This document shows, in pieces, positions 49,412 to 59,273 of a DNA stretch of 64,000 nt. Below the pieces are notes generated by a model. It saw only the letters and a list, made by a program, of their open reading frames with translations, was not told the DNA's origin and made no database searches. The stretch is from Methanosarcina acetivorans C2A (GTDB taxonomy: Archaea > Halobacteriota > Methanosarcinia > Methanosarcinales > Methanosarcinaceae). A program made the position numbers and the translations under genes. The stretch lies in the NCBI RefSeq assembly GCF_000007345.1, contig NC_003552.1, positions 1,426,001 to 1,490,000 on the forward strand. Direction: 5' to 3'. Each line of letters starts with the position of its first letter. Position 1 is the first letter of the stretch.

Positions 49412-50947
49412 TCAGATATTCAACCTTCTAAAAGCTCCTGGTGCTCTTATCAGATCATGTCTTCCAACTTTAAAAGCTGTAAGTGCCGTAAGTAATGCGG
49501 CAATATTGCTTATCGATACATAGATTTTAGCCCATTCACTTCCTCTGGTTGGTGTTTTTGATCTATTGTATCCAACAACATCGTTTGAATTTTTCCTTTC
49601 AACAGTGGTTCTTATATTGTACAATTTTCCAAGCAATTTATGATAAATTCTTGGGACGTATTGAGCTCTGAAGTGGTTCCCCTTTTCTGTTTTCAAGATA
49701 TTTCCAACACTATTCGCTCTTGCAGCTATGACTGGAATAACCCCTTTCTCAATTACTGTTTCATTGGAAAGATGACTATCAGGTCCTGCATCAGCGATCA
49801 CAAAAAACGGTTTTTCTGTTGCTGATTTCATACATTGGTTTATTGTATCCTGAAATATGGTGTTGTCATTTTTACTAGCGTTTACTGCATCCCAATAAAC
49901 AGGTAAACCCCACCAGCTATCAACAATACATGTATCAGTGTATCCTGTTCCTGATAATACACTAAATTTACCTGTTTTCTTGACATAATGTCCAGCATCT
50001 GGATCGGAAAGCTGTCCAGTCTCTTTATTTTTCAAACCACTGCAATTACACTCAAAAAATCTTCGATCCCAAATCCAGATTTTGTCACCAATAAGGTTAA
50101 GATTTCTACATTCTTGGATTAGTAATTCTGCATATGTGTCCAGATAAGGATAAATCATTTTTAGGTTTCGTCGATAAGAAGAAAGAGTAATCTTTTCTCC
50201 GCTTTTGATTTTTAATTCATTCCTTAGAGCTTGGTTCTGGTTGTAATCTCTGATAAATGATTCAAGATTAGAATATCCAAGTTTGCATCTTGATAACTCT
50301 AGCTTGAAAATATTATTGAAAGATAGTTCTTCAAGTTGAGGTTTATACCCCATTGATACCTGAATGTCATTAAAATAAGAACCAAGCGAAGGGTTTAATT
50401 CAAAAATGTTCCTCAAATATCCTCTAAATTTTTTAAGATTTTGAAAAGCGAGTATTTGACTCAGAGGAAGAACATTCTCCATATAGTCCTTACTCTTCAC
50501 AATTAAAGGTTTAACCTTGTAAGGGACATTAATTTTCCGTTTGAGGACATTTATTATGTCCTCAAAGAAATCAGACAGTACTCTTTGATACGTAGATATG
50601 ACACAATGTCTACTGTTTTCTGCTTTTTTCTTATTCTTTTTATCACTCTTCAGGAACATAATTTTAAATTTTGAATTTTTAAAAAGAAAATGGTCCTTGA
50701 AAGTGGTGATACATATCGTTTTTTCAAAAAAATTACCTATAAAGCTTGCAAGCGTTGACTGGTTAACGTGAACGGTAAGAATTCTTGAATTGTCCTTTTT
50801 GTCTTCGAATTTTCTTCCAAATATCTTTTCATATTTTTTCCTGCCTTCAACACTCTTCAAGCTTACAACTATTGTTTTTGTAATCTCTAAAAAGTCACTC
50901 AACTGAAGCAAAAAATACTTATATCCCTTACCAACAATTTTTATCAT
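49412..50947 (-). CDS. DDE transposase (IS4-like superfamily)
   Basis: A 511-residue transposase that seems intact. Its catalytic DDE residues are probably in KIWIWDRRFFE (first Asp), FFVIADAGPDSH (second Asp) and RTTVERKNSNDVVGYNRSKT (Glu). The codon and base use is AT-rich. Clear terminal inverted repeats could not be fixed by eye; an imperfect inverted repeat lies just upstream of the start at 50946-51018. It separates the molybdenum genes from the defence-type gene. Confidence 0.8.
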   Translation of the reverse strand: MIKIVGKGYKYFLLQLSDFLEITKTIVVSLKSVEGRKKYEKIFGRKFEDKKDNSRILTVHVNQSTLASFIGNFFEKTICITTFKDHFLFKNSKFKIMFLKSDKKNKKKAENSRHCVISTYQRVLSDFFEDIINVLKRKINVPYKVKPLIVKSKDYMENVLPLSQILAFQNLKKFRGYLRNIFELNPSLGSYFNDIQVSMGYKPQLEELSFNNIFKLELSRCKLGYSNLESFIRDYNQNQALRNELKIKSGEKITLSSYRRNLKMIYPYLDTYAELLIQECRNLNLIGDKIWIWDRRFFECNCSGLKNKETGQLSDPDAGHYVKKTGKFSVLSGTGYTDTCIVDSWWGLPVYWDAVNASKNDNTIFQDTINQCMKSATEKPFFVIADAGPDSHLSNETVIEKGVIPVIAARANSVGNILKTEKGNHFRAQYVPRIYHKLLGKLYNIRTTVERKNSNDVVGYNRSKTPTRGSEWAKIYVSISNIAALLTALTAFKVGRHDLIRAPGAFRRLNI

Positions 50948-51018
50948 GGATTATACCTTATTAAGGTTTATTTTTAGATTGGTACCTTAAAATAGGTTTA
51001 ATTAGGTATAATCCTTAT
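50946..51018. repeat. Nested inverted repeat at the transposase 5' end
   Basis: GGATTATACCTTATTAA and TTAATTAGGTATAATCC form outer arms, and TTAAGGT/ACCTTAA inner arms, around a short AT-rich centre. It may be part of the IS end or its promoter control. Confidence 0.55.
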
Positions 51019-51761
51019 TATTTGATTTGAAATGGTATTTTAAAGACCAATAAATAATATTTCGATGAAATAATCTTTTTTTATTGTTATTTTAAAAAAA
51101 GAAGTAATTTAAAGAAAAATGGTAAAACCTCAAGTAAGTGAGTATTTTGCCTTATCACTTTTTAAGCCAGCTCTTCTAACTTTTTTTTCTGAAAATCGGT
51201 GGTTTTCGAGCAATCGTTTGATCTATGCCAGAGCCCAGAAGGAGTTTTAGTTTTCTCTATTATGCTGCGGGTTGAAGTTCCCCTATAGCCAGATAGATGC
51301 TTTTTCTTTATTGGGGTGGTTTTTTTATTTGTAATAGAGCTCATCCCAAAACTCTAAATTGGTTCTCTTATTCCCCAATTTTGAACGATTAATCAAGTTT
51401 CTTATCATGGAAAATAGTTCTGAAACTTTTATTGATTTAAGACGAAATTTGGTTTTGGGATGAGCTCATAAAGTGTCTTAGCAGCTTTTCTACCAGTCAT
51501 GTAAAAAAAGAAGAAGTAAGTAGAAAGAATATATATATGAGAAAGACAAAAGTCGGCAAGGATAGATTTGATGTCTCTTTCATCTCTTTTTTATTGTGGG
51601 AAACCCTTTTTTAAATATTAAACTTACTTTAATGCACTCGGCTGCAAGCGATGGGATATTTTCGCGCCTTTGCAGTTATGATTTAAGTACAGAAAGAATT
51701 AAAAATAGTAATCTTTTTGACTTAGTACTCTCATTTGATTTTTAAATCCTAAACACCGAAG
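51019..51761. other. AT-rich region before the SIR2-NACHT gene
   Basis: No credible gene. It holds one MITE-like element (51337-51466). A 60-codon minus-strand frame at 51162-51344 is noted but not accepted. Confidence 0.5.
51337..51466. mobile_element. MITE-like element with GAGCTCATCCCAAAA ends
   Basis: The 15-bp ends GAGCTCATCCCAAAA and TTTTGGGATGAGCTC are perfect inverted repeats enclosing about 100 bp of non-coding AT-rich sequence, a typical non-autonomous element. Confidence 0.7.
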
Positions 51762-54700
51762 ATGGTACTCCATATGTCAGATTCCATAAGAGGTTTAGCC
51801 AGTAACATGGTTTCAAGAAAAAAAGAGGGTATTGATCCATATATCTTATTTCTCGGAGCTGGAGCATCCATAAGTTCTGGGTGCTCAAGTATGATGCAAA
51901 TTGTTGATGATGTCTTGAAACATCACGCTACTAAATCAGATCTTGATAAATGGAAAAGTGAAGTTGAAAATGCTACTCAAAAGGATCCGAAATTTGGAGA
52001 TCTTGTTAGAAATGAACAAAATAAAATAAAGCGTACTCGTTTTTTTGAGATATGGAGAACATTAGACCACGATACTCAGCAATCAATCCTTAAACAACAT
52101 CTGTGGGATAGAAAGCCCTCAGAAGGATACGACATTATAGTTAAGCTAATAAAAAAAGGTTTTATTAGAAAAATTCTTTCAACAAATTTGGATAATTTGC
52201 TAGAAAAAGCCTTGCACAAGGCAAATATGTGCTATTCAGATGATTTTGTAGTTCTTGTCAATGGAAAAGATCGACCAGAGGTAATAGCCAAACAACTTAA
52301 TTCTTCCTCTAATTTTTTGGAAATTATTAAATTACATGGTAGTTTAGAGTTCTCAGCAAGCTACGCCTTTACCCCAGAAGAAACATCTTTTTTTGAAAAT
52401 CAAATCGAGTCTGAGATTTATAAATTCATCAACCAAAGTCTCATAATTGTAGGATCTAGCATGCAAGATCAAGATATCCATGCACTTTTTAAAGAGAAAG
52501 GAAAGGAAATTTATTTCGTAAATTCCGCAACTCCAGAGGCAGAAAGTGAAAGTTCTCGGATTTTGTCACTTCGCGGTAAAGGGAAAGTAATAGATGGAAA
52601 AGATGGACATTTTGACGAATTTTTTAGGAAATTATTAACGTGCATGGAGTATGAAGAAAATAATGTTTCATCTCCTTTCAATGAAAGTGGAGTTAACGTT
52701 TCAGGAATTGAAGCCCCAGGACTTGGAAATATAGTGGCTCATAAGCTCTCCAGAGAGCCTTATACTACTGAGATTTTCACCTGTTCTTCTATGAATACGA
52801 AATATAAAGTAGTAGAGCTTTATGAATCTAAAGAAAACTATTCCATTGTTCCCGATTATTTGCCCAGAAAAGTGTGCAAAGTGAAGAACTTCAGTCCCAG
52901 CATTGCTTTGTTTTCAAGCGAAAATAATTATGAAAATATTTGCCAAGCAATTAATGAAAACAAACACATTGTACTTCTTTGCGACGCTGGAGTAGGGAAA
53001 ACGACCGAGCTAAAGCAACTTGATTATCAATGTTCGAGGCTTCACTCCTACTGTCCAATTTTCATTCCTCTCAATTTATACACAAATAAGAGAATTAAGG
53101 AGTATTTCCCTAAGAACTGGGAGTTAATACCAGAAAAAGAGCTTCTTGTTTTGCTTGATGGATTTGATGAAATTGAAAGTAAAAATATTAATGATGCAAT
53201 TCGCGAAATTGAATTTTTTGTAAGAGAGTGTCCCGACGCGCATATTGTAGTTTCTTGCAGAACTAATTTTTACAAAATAGAAACTGAAGAAGATGAAGGT
53301 CTGTTAAATGGATTTACTTCTTATATACTTCTTGACCTTGAAAACAAAGAAATTAAAAAATATGCCAAAGATAAGCTGGATTTTAAATCAACTTATTTTT
53401 TTGATTCAATCTACGAGAAAGATCTTTACCCTTTACTAAAATCCCCTTTTTATTTAAAATATTTGGTTGAAATGTATATAATAAATAATAATCTTTCCAA
53501 AAGTAAAGTCGAGATATTCAAAAATTTATTAAAATCAAGAATTAAACTTGACATTAAACATTATCGCACAACAAAAGAGCTGGAGAATGAGACGAAAAAC
53601 TTGATGAAAAACCTAGAACACGTTGCCTTGGCAATGGAATGTCTAGGAAGAAACTATATTGATAATGAAGAATTAGAAGAGATATTACCAGAAAGATCTT
53701 CAAGAGAATTATTGAAATACTGCACAACATGGGTTAAGCAAGAAATTGATCAAGTAACTTGGCAGTTTGAGCATAATAATTTTCAGGAATATTTAGCAGC
53801 CAAAAAACTAGCAAATTATCCTATTGAAGTGATTAAGGAATTTGTATCTTCTGAAAATGAACATGAAAAAATTGCTCTGTCTTGGGTAAATACACTTTCT
53901 TTCCTTGTTAGTATCTATGGTACTGACGATCTACAAAAATGGATTTTATCCGTGCAACCTGAACTTTTTGTAAAGTTTGAGTATAATACAATCAGTAGAA
54001 AAGAGAGAATTAGAATATTCAAAGAAATATTCGAAAGCTATGAAGAAAAAGAAATATGGATACCATTAGGTAAGTTCCGAATTGATGAACTTGCGAGATT
54101 CGGGCAATCTGATGAGATAGTTGATTATTTGCTAAACAAAATCGAGAAAGGTGCACATTTCACTACAATAGGAACGGCAATCGAATTATTGTGCGAAATA
54201 AAAGATATACCGACAGAATATAAAGAGAGGGCAAAAGATATTTTAATAGCACGTGCTTTGGAAACAAGTTATAATGGAATTGTGCAAAATTATGCCCTTG
54301 AGTGCTTGTCGGTTCACAAATTTGATTCAAAAGAAATCATTGACCAAATTGTGCCATCACTGAGAAGATCAAAAGATGATAACATTAGATCAGGATTGTA
54401 TCGTCTCTTATGTAACAGTGATTATCTTAATGATTACATAGATATTTTTTTAGAGGGAGTTGATTGTGCATATTCCCGAAAAATTTTTTCTTTTTCAGAA
54501 TTTACATATCTAATGGAAGGTTTTAATAAAGCTAATTCTCCCAAATCAATCCGAAAAATAGTAGAATTCTTTAGGAAAGAACCTGAAAATTTAGAGAATA
54601 TTTATTTTAACCGAGAAATTGGTTTTTTGGACAATGCTGCCCAAGTATACATGAAAGATCCTTCAATTTTAGAATCCTGTTTAGAACTATTCAAAGTATT

Positions 54701-56366
54701 ATTAATAGGACATGAAAAACAAGCTCAAAACTTTTTGAGATTTTTTGATAATACCAATTCAAGACTTCAGGTTTTTCAAAAGATTTATTCGGAACGGAAT
54801 GTTGAGAAATACGCAATTTTAAACCTTGGAACTTTAGCTGATATGGACTGTATTGAATTTTATGTTAAAGAATATGAGGAGGGAAGAATTACAGATTCCG
54901 AAATATGGAAACTACAAAATTCGCTTGCATTTGAAAATAAGCAGTTATGTACTCAATTTAACAAACTGATTGTCGATAAGTTTGGAGATAAGTTTGCTTT
55001 GCCTCCAAATATAGATTATGAGAAAGTAAGGATAGAAGGAGTTCAGAGGGACGTTGAGTTAATTTTTAACAAAGAGCTATTCCTCGAAGAAATTGTTAGG
55101 ATCTTCAAAATAAGCAAGAAAGAAAAACTTACACGCTTGGAACTATCTCATGTAGGATTAGAAAATTTTGAAGACAATGTCTCTAAGTTAATAATTCATT
55201 TATTATACAAAATTGCTGGTGATAAAACAGTTTCTCTCGAAGAAGCTATTGAATATATTAATGGTTTAAACTGGGATTCTTTTGTCATAGGAAAAGTTTA
55301 CGAGATGTCAATAAGAGATGAGGACATTAGTCTTACACTGGAACAAAAACGATATGTATCTGAGTGGTGTCTTTCACATGTTCATGATGTTGATTTTAGA
55401 AAAGTAATTTCTAAAAAAGATAACAGAATAATTACTGATCGAAAAGCTATACTTCTGTGGTATTTTTTAAGAAAATTTGGCCTTTTCTATCCAGTAAATG
55501 TTCTATTAGATTTAATTTCTTTTGACAGTTCTGATTTAGGAACCGAATTTGTTGGAATAGAATATCTGGAAAGACGATTGCCTCTCCAAGAAATGAAAAA
55601 AAGAATTTTAGAAAATTTGAATGAGGGAATCGAATATGACTTCATTTTGGAAAACCACATTATTTTCTGCAAAAACCACAGAATAAAACAAATACTACAA
55701 TTTACTCCTGATATCATAACTGATGTAAATCGAGCCTATAGTGTACGAAAAATAGCACTGGACATTACTATTGAAATGTCAGAAGATCTAGATGAATTAG
55801 AGGTTATATTAACAAAAATAAATGATGCCTTTAAATGGGTAGTTCTTAAAACACTTATTGATAATAATAAGAATTGCGAAGTTTTTCTTTTGAATACTTA
55901 TAATGAAGGAAACGAAAACGATAAATTAGAGGCTTCTATTTATTTAATGAAATCCCAAAACATAAAGGGAATCGAACTTCTTATTGAATGGATAAAAGAA
56001 AATGAAAAATATCCTTGGTTTATCGGTGAATCTCCTCTACGATCCCTCTCTGATTCTATTTTTGTTCCAGGTCTATTAAACCTACTCAAAATAAGTTATC
56101 AAGAAAATATTTCCCAAGATAGTTTCCACAGTTTACATAATGACGTTTTGGAAGCTTTATCAAGAATAGCAATGAACTCTGAACGAAATCTCTCCGAAAT
56201 TAAAAGTTGCATTGAGAATTTTATAACTGAGAATTCGTCAAATATAAAGAATATTAATTTCTTGTATTCTTACTTGGAAAACTTAGAACTCAATTTTAGT
56301 GAGACAAGAAATAAGGATATAAATTATGTAATAGCTAAGTTTCAAGATCTGAATATCACTATATAA
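51762..56366 (+). CDS. Giant SIR2-NACHT (STAND) protein, probable antiviral defence
   Basis: 1534 residues in three parts. The N-terminal SIR2 domain has the NAD-binding GAGAS (32-36), the STNLDNLLEKAL motif near 140 and LHGSL with the likely catalytic His near 190. A NACHT ATPase follows: DAGVGKTTEL (Walker A near 408) and LLVLLDGFDEIES (Walker B near 460). The remaining 800 residues look like helical repeats, the likely sensor. This order is that of SIR2-effector STAND defence proteins, which sense a phage protein and destroy NAD+; that activity is inferred. Low GC and the neighbouring transposase suggest acquisition by transfer. ATG 51774 is an alternative start. Confidence 0.82.
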   Translation: MVLHMSDSIRGLASNMVSRKKEGIDPYILFLGAGASISSGCSSMMQIVDDVLKHHATKSDLDKWKSEVENATQKDPKFGDLVRNEQNKIKRTRFFEIWRTLDHDTQQSILKQHLWDRKPSEGYDIIVKLIKKGFIRKILSTNLDNLLEKALHKANMCYSDDFVVLVNGKDRPEVIAKQLNSSSNFLEIIKLHGSLEFSASYAFTPEETSFFENQIESEIYKFINQSLIIVGSSMQDQDIHALFKEKGKEIYFVNSATPEAESESSRILSLRGKGKVIDGKDGHFDEFFRKLLTCMEYEENNVSSPFNESGVNVSGIEAPGLGNIVAHKLSREPYTTEIFTCSSMNTKYKVVELYESKENYSIVPDYLPRKVCKVKNFSPSIALFSSENNYENICQAINENKHIVLLCDAGVGKTTELKQLDYQCSRLHSYCPIFIPLNLYTNKRIKEYFPKNWELIPEKELLVLLDGFDEIESKNINDAIREIEFFVRECPDAHIVVSCRTNFYKIETEEDEGLLNGFTSYILLDLENKEIKKYAKDKLDFKSTYFFDSIYEKDLYPLLKSPFYLKYLVEMYIINNNLSKSKVEIFKNLLKSRIKLDIKHYRTTKELENETKNLMKNLEHVALAMECLGRNYIDNEELEEILPERSSRELLKYCTTWVKQEIDQVTWQFEHNNFQEYLAAKKLANYPIEVIKEFVSSENEHEKIALSWVNTLSFLVSIYGTDDLQKWILSVQPELFVKFEYNTISRKERIRIFKEIFESYEEKEIWIPLGKFRIDELARFGQSDEIVDYLLNKIEKGAHFTTIGTAIELLCEIKDIPTEYKERAKDILIARALETSYNGIVQNYALECLSVHKFDSKEIIDQIVPSLRRSKDDNIRSGLYRLLCNSDYLNDYIDIFLEGVDCAYSRKIFSFSEFTYLMEGFNKANSPKSIRKIVEFFRKEPENLENIYFNREIGFLDNAAQVYMKDPSILESCLELFKVLLIGHEKQAQNFLRFFDNTNSRLQVFQKIYSERNVEKYAILNLGTLADMDCIEFYVKEYEEGRITDSEIWKLQNSLAFENKQLCTQFNKLIVDKFGDKFALPPNIDYEKVRIEGVQRDVELIFNKELFLEEIVRIFKISKKEKLTRLELSHVGLENFEDNVSKLIIHLLYKIAGDKTVSLEEAIEYINGLNWDSFVIGKVYEMSIRDEDISLTLEQKRYVSEWCLSHVHDVDFRKVISKKDNRIITDRKAILLWYFLRKFGLFYPVNVLLDLISFDSSDLGTEFVGIEYLERRLPLQEMKKRILENLNEGIEYDFILENHIIFCKNHRIKQILQFTPDIITDVNRAYSVRKIALDITIEMSEDLDELEVILTKINDAFKWVVLKTLIDNNKNCEVFLLNTYNEGNENDKLEASIYLMKSQNIKGIELLIEWIKENEKYPWFIGESPLRSLSDSIFVPGLLNLLKISYQENISQDSFHSLHNDVLEALSRIAMNSERNLSEIKSCIENFITENSSNIKNINFLYSYLENLELNFSETRNKDINYVIAKFQDLNITI

Positions 56367-56583
56367 TAAATAGATCGTTTTCTGCGTCAAGCGTGACAAG
56401 AAAGGTTTCGTAGTCCCTTTTATGGATTATTGTAGGGATTATAGGTTTTGTCTTACTTTTTCAGCTTATATGTCTCATTATGTGGGTACCGAGATTCAGA
56501 AGATTTCTCCTTAGTTTTTCTTTTCCTGCACACGTAATTCCTGTGGATAAAACAGTTTCTGGATAACAATGTCTGGATTGCAG

Positions 56584-57501
56584 TCATTTTGCTTTCCAGC
56601 ACCTCACCAATCTCCCCGAAACATCCCTTAATTTTTGAGGTTCTTTGCACATGTCCGTTCTCTCCCGGCACAATCTGAAGTAGGGACAGCCCGAAAAACC
56701 AGCTGGCTGCGCTTCTCCTTCCTCGGGAAGCACAAGCTCAAGCGACACATACCGTACTGCATCCAGAAGGGCACGCGTATACGGGTGCAGAGGCTGATCA
56801 AAGACATCCTTTCCTTCCTCAACAATTTCACCTGCATACATCACCAGCCCCCGGTCCGAAACAGCCTTTGCCGTCTCCAGGTCGTGCGTGATAAACACCA
56901 TTCCAAGCTCTCGTTTCTTCTGAATCTCTTTGAGCACCGCCACAATAAACGCCTGTACCGACACATCGAGCATTGAGGTCGCTTCATCGCAGACCAGCAG
57001 CTCGGGCTTCAGAGCAAGCGCCCTGGCAATTACCACCCTCTGCAGCTCTCCTCCTGACAGCTCATGCGGATATCGGGGCTTGTGCTCTGCAGAAAGCCCC
57101 ACTTCCGCAAACAGGGCATCTACCTTTGCCGAAATATCCTCTCTGGAAAAAGCCCTGGAAATCACCAGCGGCTCGGCAACCGACCTTTCAACCGTCCATC
57201 TCGGATCAAGCACATCAGCCGGGTTCTGGGGGATCAGCTGGATTTTTCCCATAAACCTCCGGAGCTTCTTCCAGCTCATCCCCGTCAGTTTCGTCTCGTC
57301 GAAAAACACTTCCCCTGAAGCCGGTGACAGTTGCTGGACAAGCAGCTTTGCAAGCGTTGATTTTCCGCACCCTGACTCTCCGACAATAGCTACCGCCTCG
57401 CCCGGAAGAATCTCAAGATCCACGCTGCGGACAGCTGTCTTTTTGGTGGTTTTAATCAGGCCGGAGGTGTAAACATAACGCAGATTCTCTGCCTTAAGCA
57501 T
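56584..57501 (-). CDS. Nickel/oligopeptide-type ABC ATPase (NikE/DppF-like)
   Basis: The second ATPase of a dipeptide/nickel family importer, 305 residues. Motifs are GESGCGKSTLAKLLV, HELSGGELQRVVIARALALKP, LLVCDEATSMLD and FITHDLETAKAV. The C-terminal region includes a Cys-containing block (GCPYFRLCRERTDMC) typical of the family's iron-sulphur or zinc-like tail. It overlaps the end of the first ATPase gene. It is the final gene of the operon; the 217 bases beyond it, toward the defence gene, show no gene. Confidence 0.88.
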   Translation of the reverse strand: MLKAENLRYVYTSGLIKTTKKTAVRSVDLEILPGEAVAIVGESGCGKSTLAKLLVQQLSPASGEVFFDETKLTGMSWKKLRRFMGKIQLIPQNPADVLDPRWTVERSVAEPLVISRAFSREDISAKVDALFAEVGLSAEHKPRYPHELSGGELQRVVIARALALKPELLVCDEATSMLDVSVQAFIVAVLKEIQKKRELGMVFITHDLETAKAVSDRGLVMYAGEIVEEGKDVFDQPLHPYTRALLDAVRYVSLELVLPEEGEAQPAGFSGCPYFRLCRERTDMCKEPQKLRDVSGRLVRCWKAK

Positions 57502-58432
57502 ACATCCAGCACCTCACACATCTTCCCCCCAATTCCACAACCGGCGGATCAGTCAGGCATCTGTCCGTTTTGTACGGGCATCGTGGATGAAACCTGCAAC
57601 CTTCCGGCACCGCAATCATTGAAGGGGACTGGCCCGGAATGGGGTGCATGCCGCGTTCCGGCACCGCATCCAGAAGCGCTTTTGAATATGGATGCAGAGG
57701 CTCTTTGAAAAACGGGTCCTTTCCTGCAATCTCTATTATCTGCCCGCAGTAGTTTACCGCGATTCGGTCCGACATCACCCGAGCAAAACCGACATCATGC
57801 GTAATTAAAAGAAACGCACAACCTTTCGAGACAACCTTCTTAAAAATTGCCGCAATATTGCGCTTTTTTAGCACATCAACACCTTTTGTTGGTTCATCAG
57901 CGATGATCAGCTCGGGATCTGCAGCCGTTCCCATTGCAACCATAGCCCGCTGCAGCATTCCGCCGCTGTACTGGAACGGGTATTCCCTTTCCCGCACCTC
58001 GGAAGGGATGATGTCAAAATACTTCAGAGCCCGGCAAGCCCTGGTCTTTGAGTCCTCTTTACTTATCCCGAGATGTGCCCGCATCGGCTCAGCAATCTGA
58101 GTGCCAACTCTTATCCCGGGATTCATCGCAAGATACGGGTTCTGGGCAATTGATGCAACCGTTTTGCCGCGGACTTTCTGCATCTCTTTTTCGGAAAGAG
58201 CGGATATCTCTGTACCGCAAAGTTCCACTTTCCCGGAAAACACTGCATTCGGGGGAAGCAGCCGCATTATTGCCTGGCCAAGTATCGATTTTCCGCTTCC
58301 TGACTCACCTATCAGTGAAAACACCTCATGTCTATTAATAGAAAATACCGCATCATCAACTGCGTGAACTGATCCCTGTCCGGTTGGGATTGATACGGAA
58401 ACCCCGGATACTTTCAGCAACACATCAGGCAT
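57494..58432 (-). CDS. Nickel/oligopeptide-type ABC ATPase (NikD/DppD-like)
   Basis: The first ATPase, 312 residues. Motifs: GESGSGKSILGQAIMRLL, YSGGMLQRAMVAMG, LIIADEPTKGVD and LITHDVGFARVM, with CRFHPRCPYKTDRC near the C terminus. The frame is open to 58456, but GGAGG 7 bases before ATG 58432 (MPDVLLKVSG) decides the start. The signature reads SGGMLQR, a common variant of NikD. Confidence 0.88.
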   Translation of the reverse strand: MPDVLLKVSGVSVSIPTGQGSVHAVDDAVFSINRHEVFSLIGESGSGKSILGQAIMRLLPPNAVFSGKVELCGTEISALSEKEMQKVRGKTVASIAQNPYLAMNPGIRVGTQIAEPMRAHLGISKEDSKTRACRALKYFDIIPSEVREREYPFQYSGGMLQRAMVAMGTAADPELIIADEPTKGVDVLKKRNIAAIFKKVVSKGCAFLLITHDVGFARVMSDRIAVNYCGQIIEIAGKDPFFKEPLHPYSKALLDAVPERGMHPIPGQSPSMIAVPEGCRFHPRCPYKTDRCLTDPPVVELGGRCVRCWMYA

Positions 58433-58433
58433 A

Positions 58434-59273
58434 TCAGAACCTCCCTTCAAGCTCAATATTTTTCATCTTCTGGTCAAGTGCATCCCGCAGCCCGTCACCG
58501 AAGTAGTTGAACGCAAGCACGGTTATCATGATGAAAAGACCCGGGAAGAGCATCAGCCAGGGAGCGGTTGTGACATATGTCCTGCCCGCATTCAGCATTG
58601 CACCCCATTCCGGTGTTGAAGGCTGCACCCCAAGCCCGAGGAAACTTAAACCGGCTGCTGCCAGAATCACGTTCCCAATTCCAAGCGTTGCCATTATCAA
58701 AACAGGTGAGATAATATTCGGAAGGATATGCTTTATCATCACATAACTGTTTGAAGCACCGACCCAGCGGGAGGCCCGGACATAGCCTTTTGTCTTGACG
58801 TCAAGGGTTGAACCGCGTGCAACTCTCGCAAACACCGTCCACTCGACAACAATTAAAGCAAGCATCATGTTTTCCATCCCCTGACCCAGAAATGCTGTAA
58901 TTGCAAGGGCCAGAAACATCGACGGAAATGCAAGGAAACTATCCGTCAGCCGCATGATAATCTCATCCAGCCAGCCGCCGTAATACCCTGCCAGAACGCC
59001 AAGTACTACTCCTACCGAAAGCGAAACACTTACAACCGCAAACCCGACGAAAAGGGATGCCCTTGCACCGTACATCACCATTGTCAGAATATCGCGGCCA
59101 AGGTGGTCGGTCCCGAATATGTGGTCGGAAGAAGGAGGTTGCAGACGGTTTTGCAGGTCCTTTTCCGTGTAGTCATATGGGGCTAAAACCCCAGCAAACA
59201 CCGCCATGAAGATAAGCCCTCCGAGAATTATCAGGGAGAGGGTAATCTGCCGGTTTTTAAGAATTTCGATCAT
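58434..59273 (-). CDS. Nickel/oligopeptide-type ABC permease (NikC/DppC-like)
   Basis: A polytopic membrane protein, 279 residues. The family's N-terminal block LAPYDYTEKDLQNRLQPPSS followed by HIFGTDHLGRDILTMVMYGA and the EAA motif region GASNSYVMIKHILPNIISP are clear. The start ATG 59273 has GGAG 8 bases ahead and overlaps the end of the nikB-like gene by 17 bases. An in-frame ATG at 59300 would lie further inside that gene. Confidence 0.9.
   Translation of the reverse strand: MIEILKNRQITLSLIILGGLIFMAVFAGVLAPYDYTEKDLQNRLQPPSSDHIFGTDHLGRDILTMVMYGARASLFVGFAVVSVSLSVGVVLGVLAGYYGGWLDEIIMRLTDSFLAFPSMFLALAITAFLGQGMENMMLALIVVEWTVFARVARGSTLDVKTKGYVRASRWVGASNSYVMIKHILPNIISPVLIMATLGIGNVILAAAGLSFLGLGVQPSTPEWGAMLNAGRTYVTTAPWLMLFPGLFIMITVLAFNYFGDGLRDALDQKMKNIELEGRF

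Noticed and set aside
49300-51165. Terminal inverted repeats of the insertion sequence around AAGTGA...TCACT at 49322 and 51136
   Set aside because: The two sites match as direct rather than inverted copies and are partly palindromic themselves, so IS boundaries cannot be fixed.
51162-51344. 60-codon minus-strand frame before the SIR2-NACHT gene
   Set aside because: Begins inside a MITE end and lacks a recognised family.
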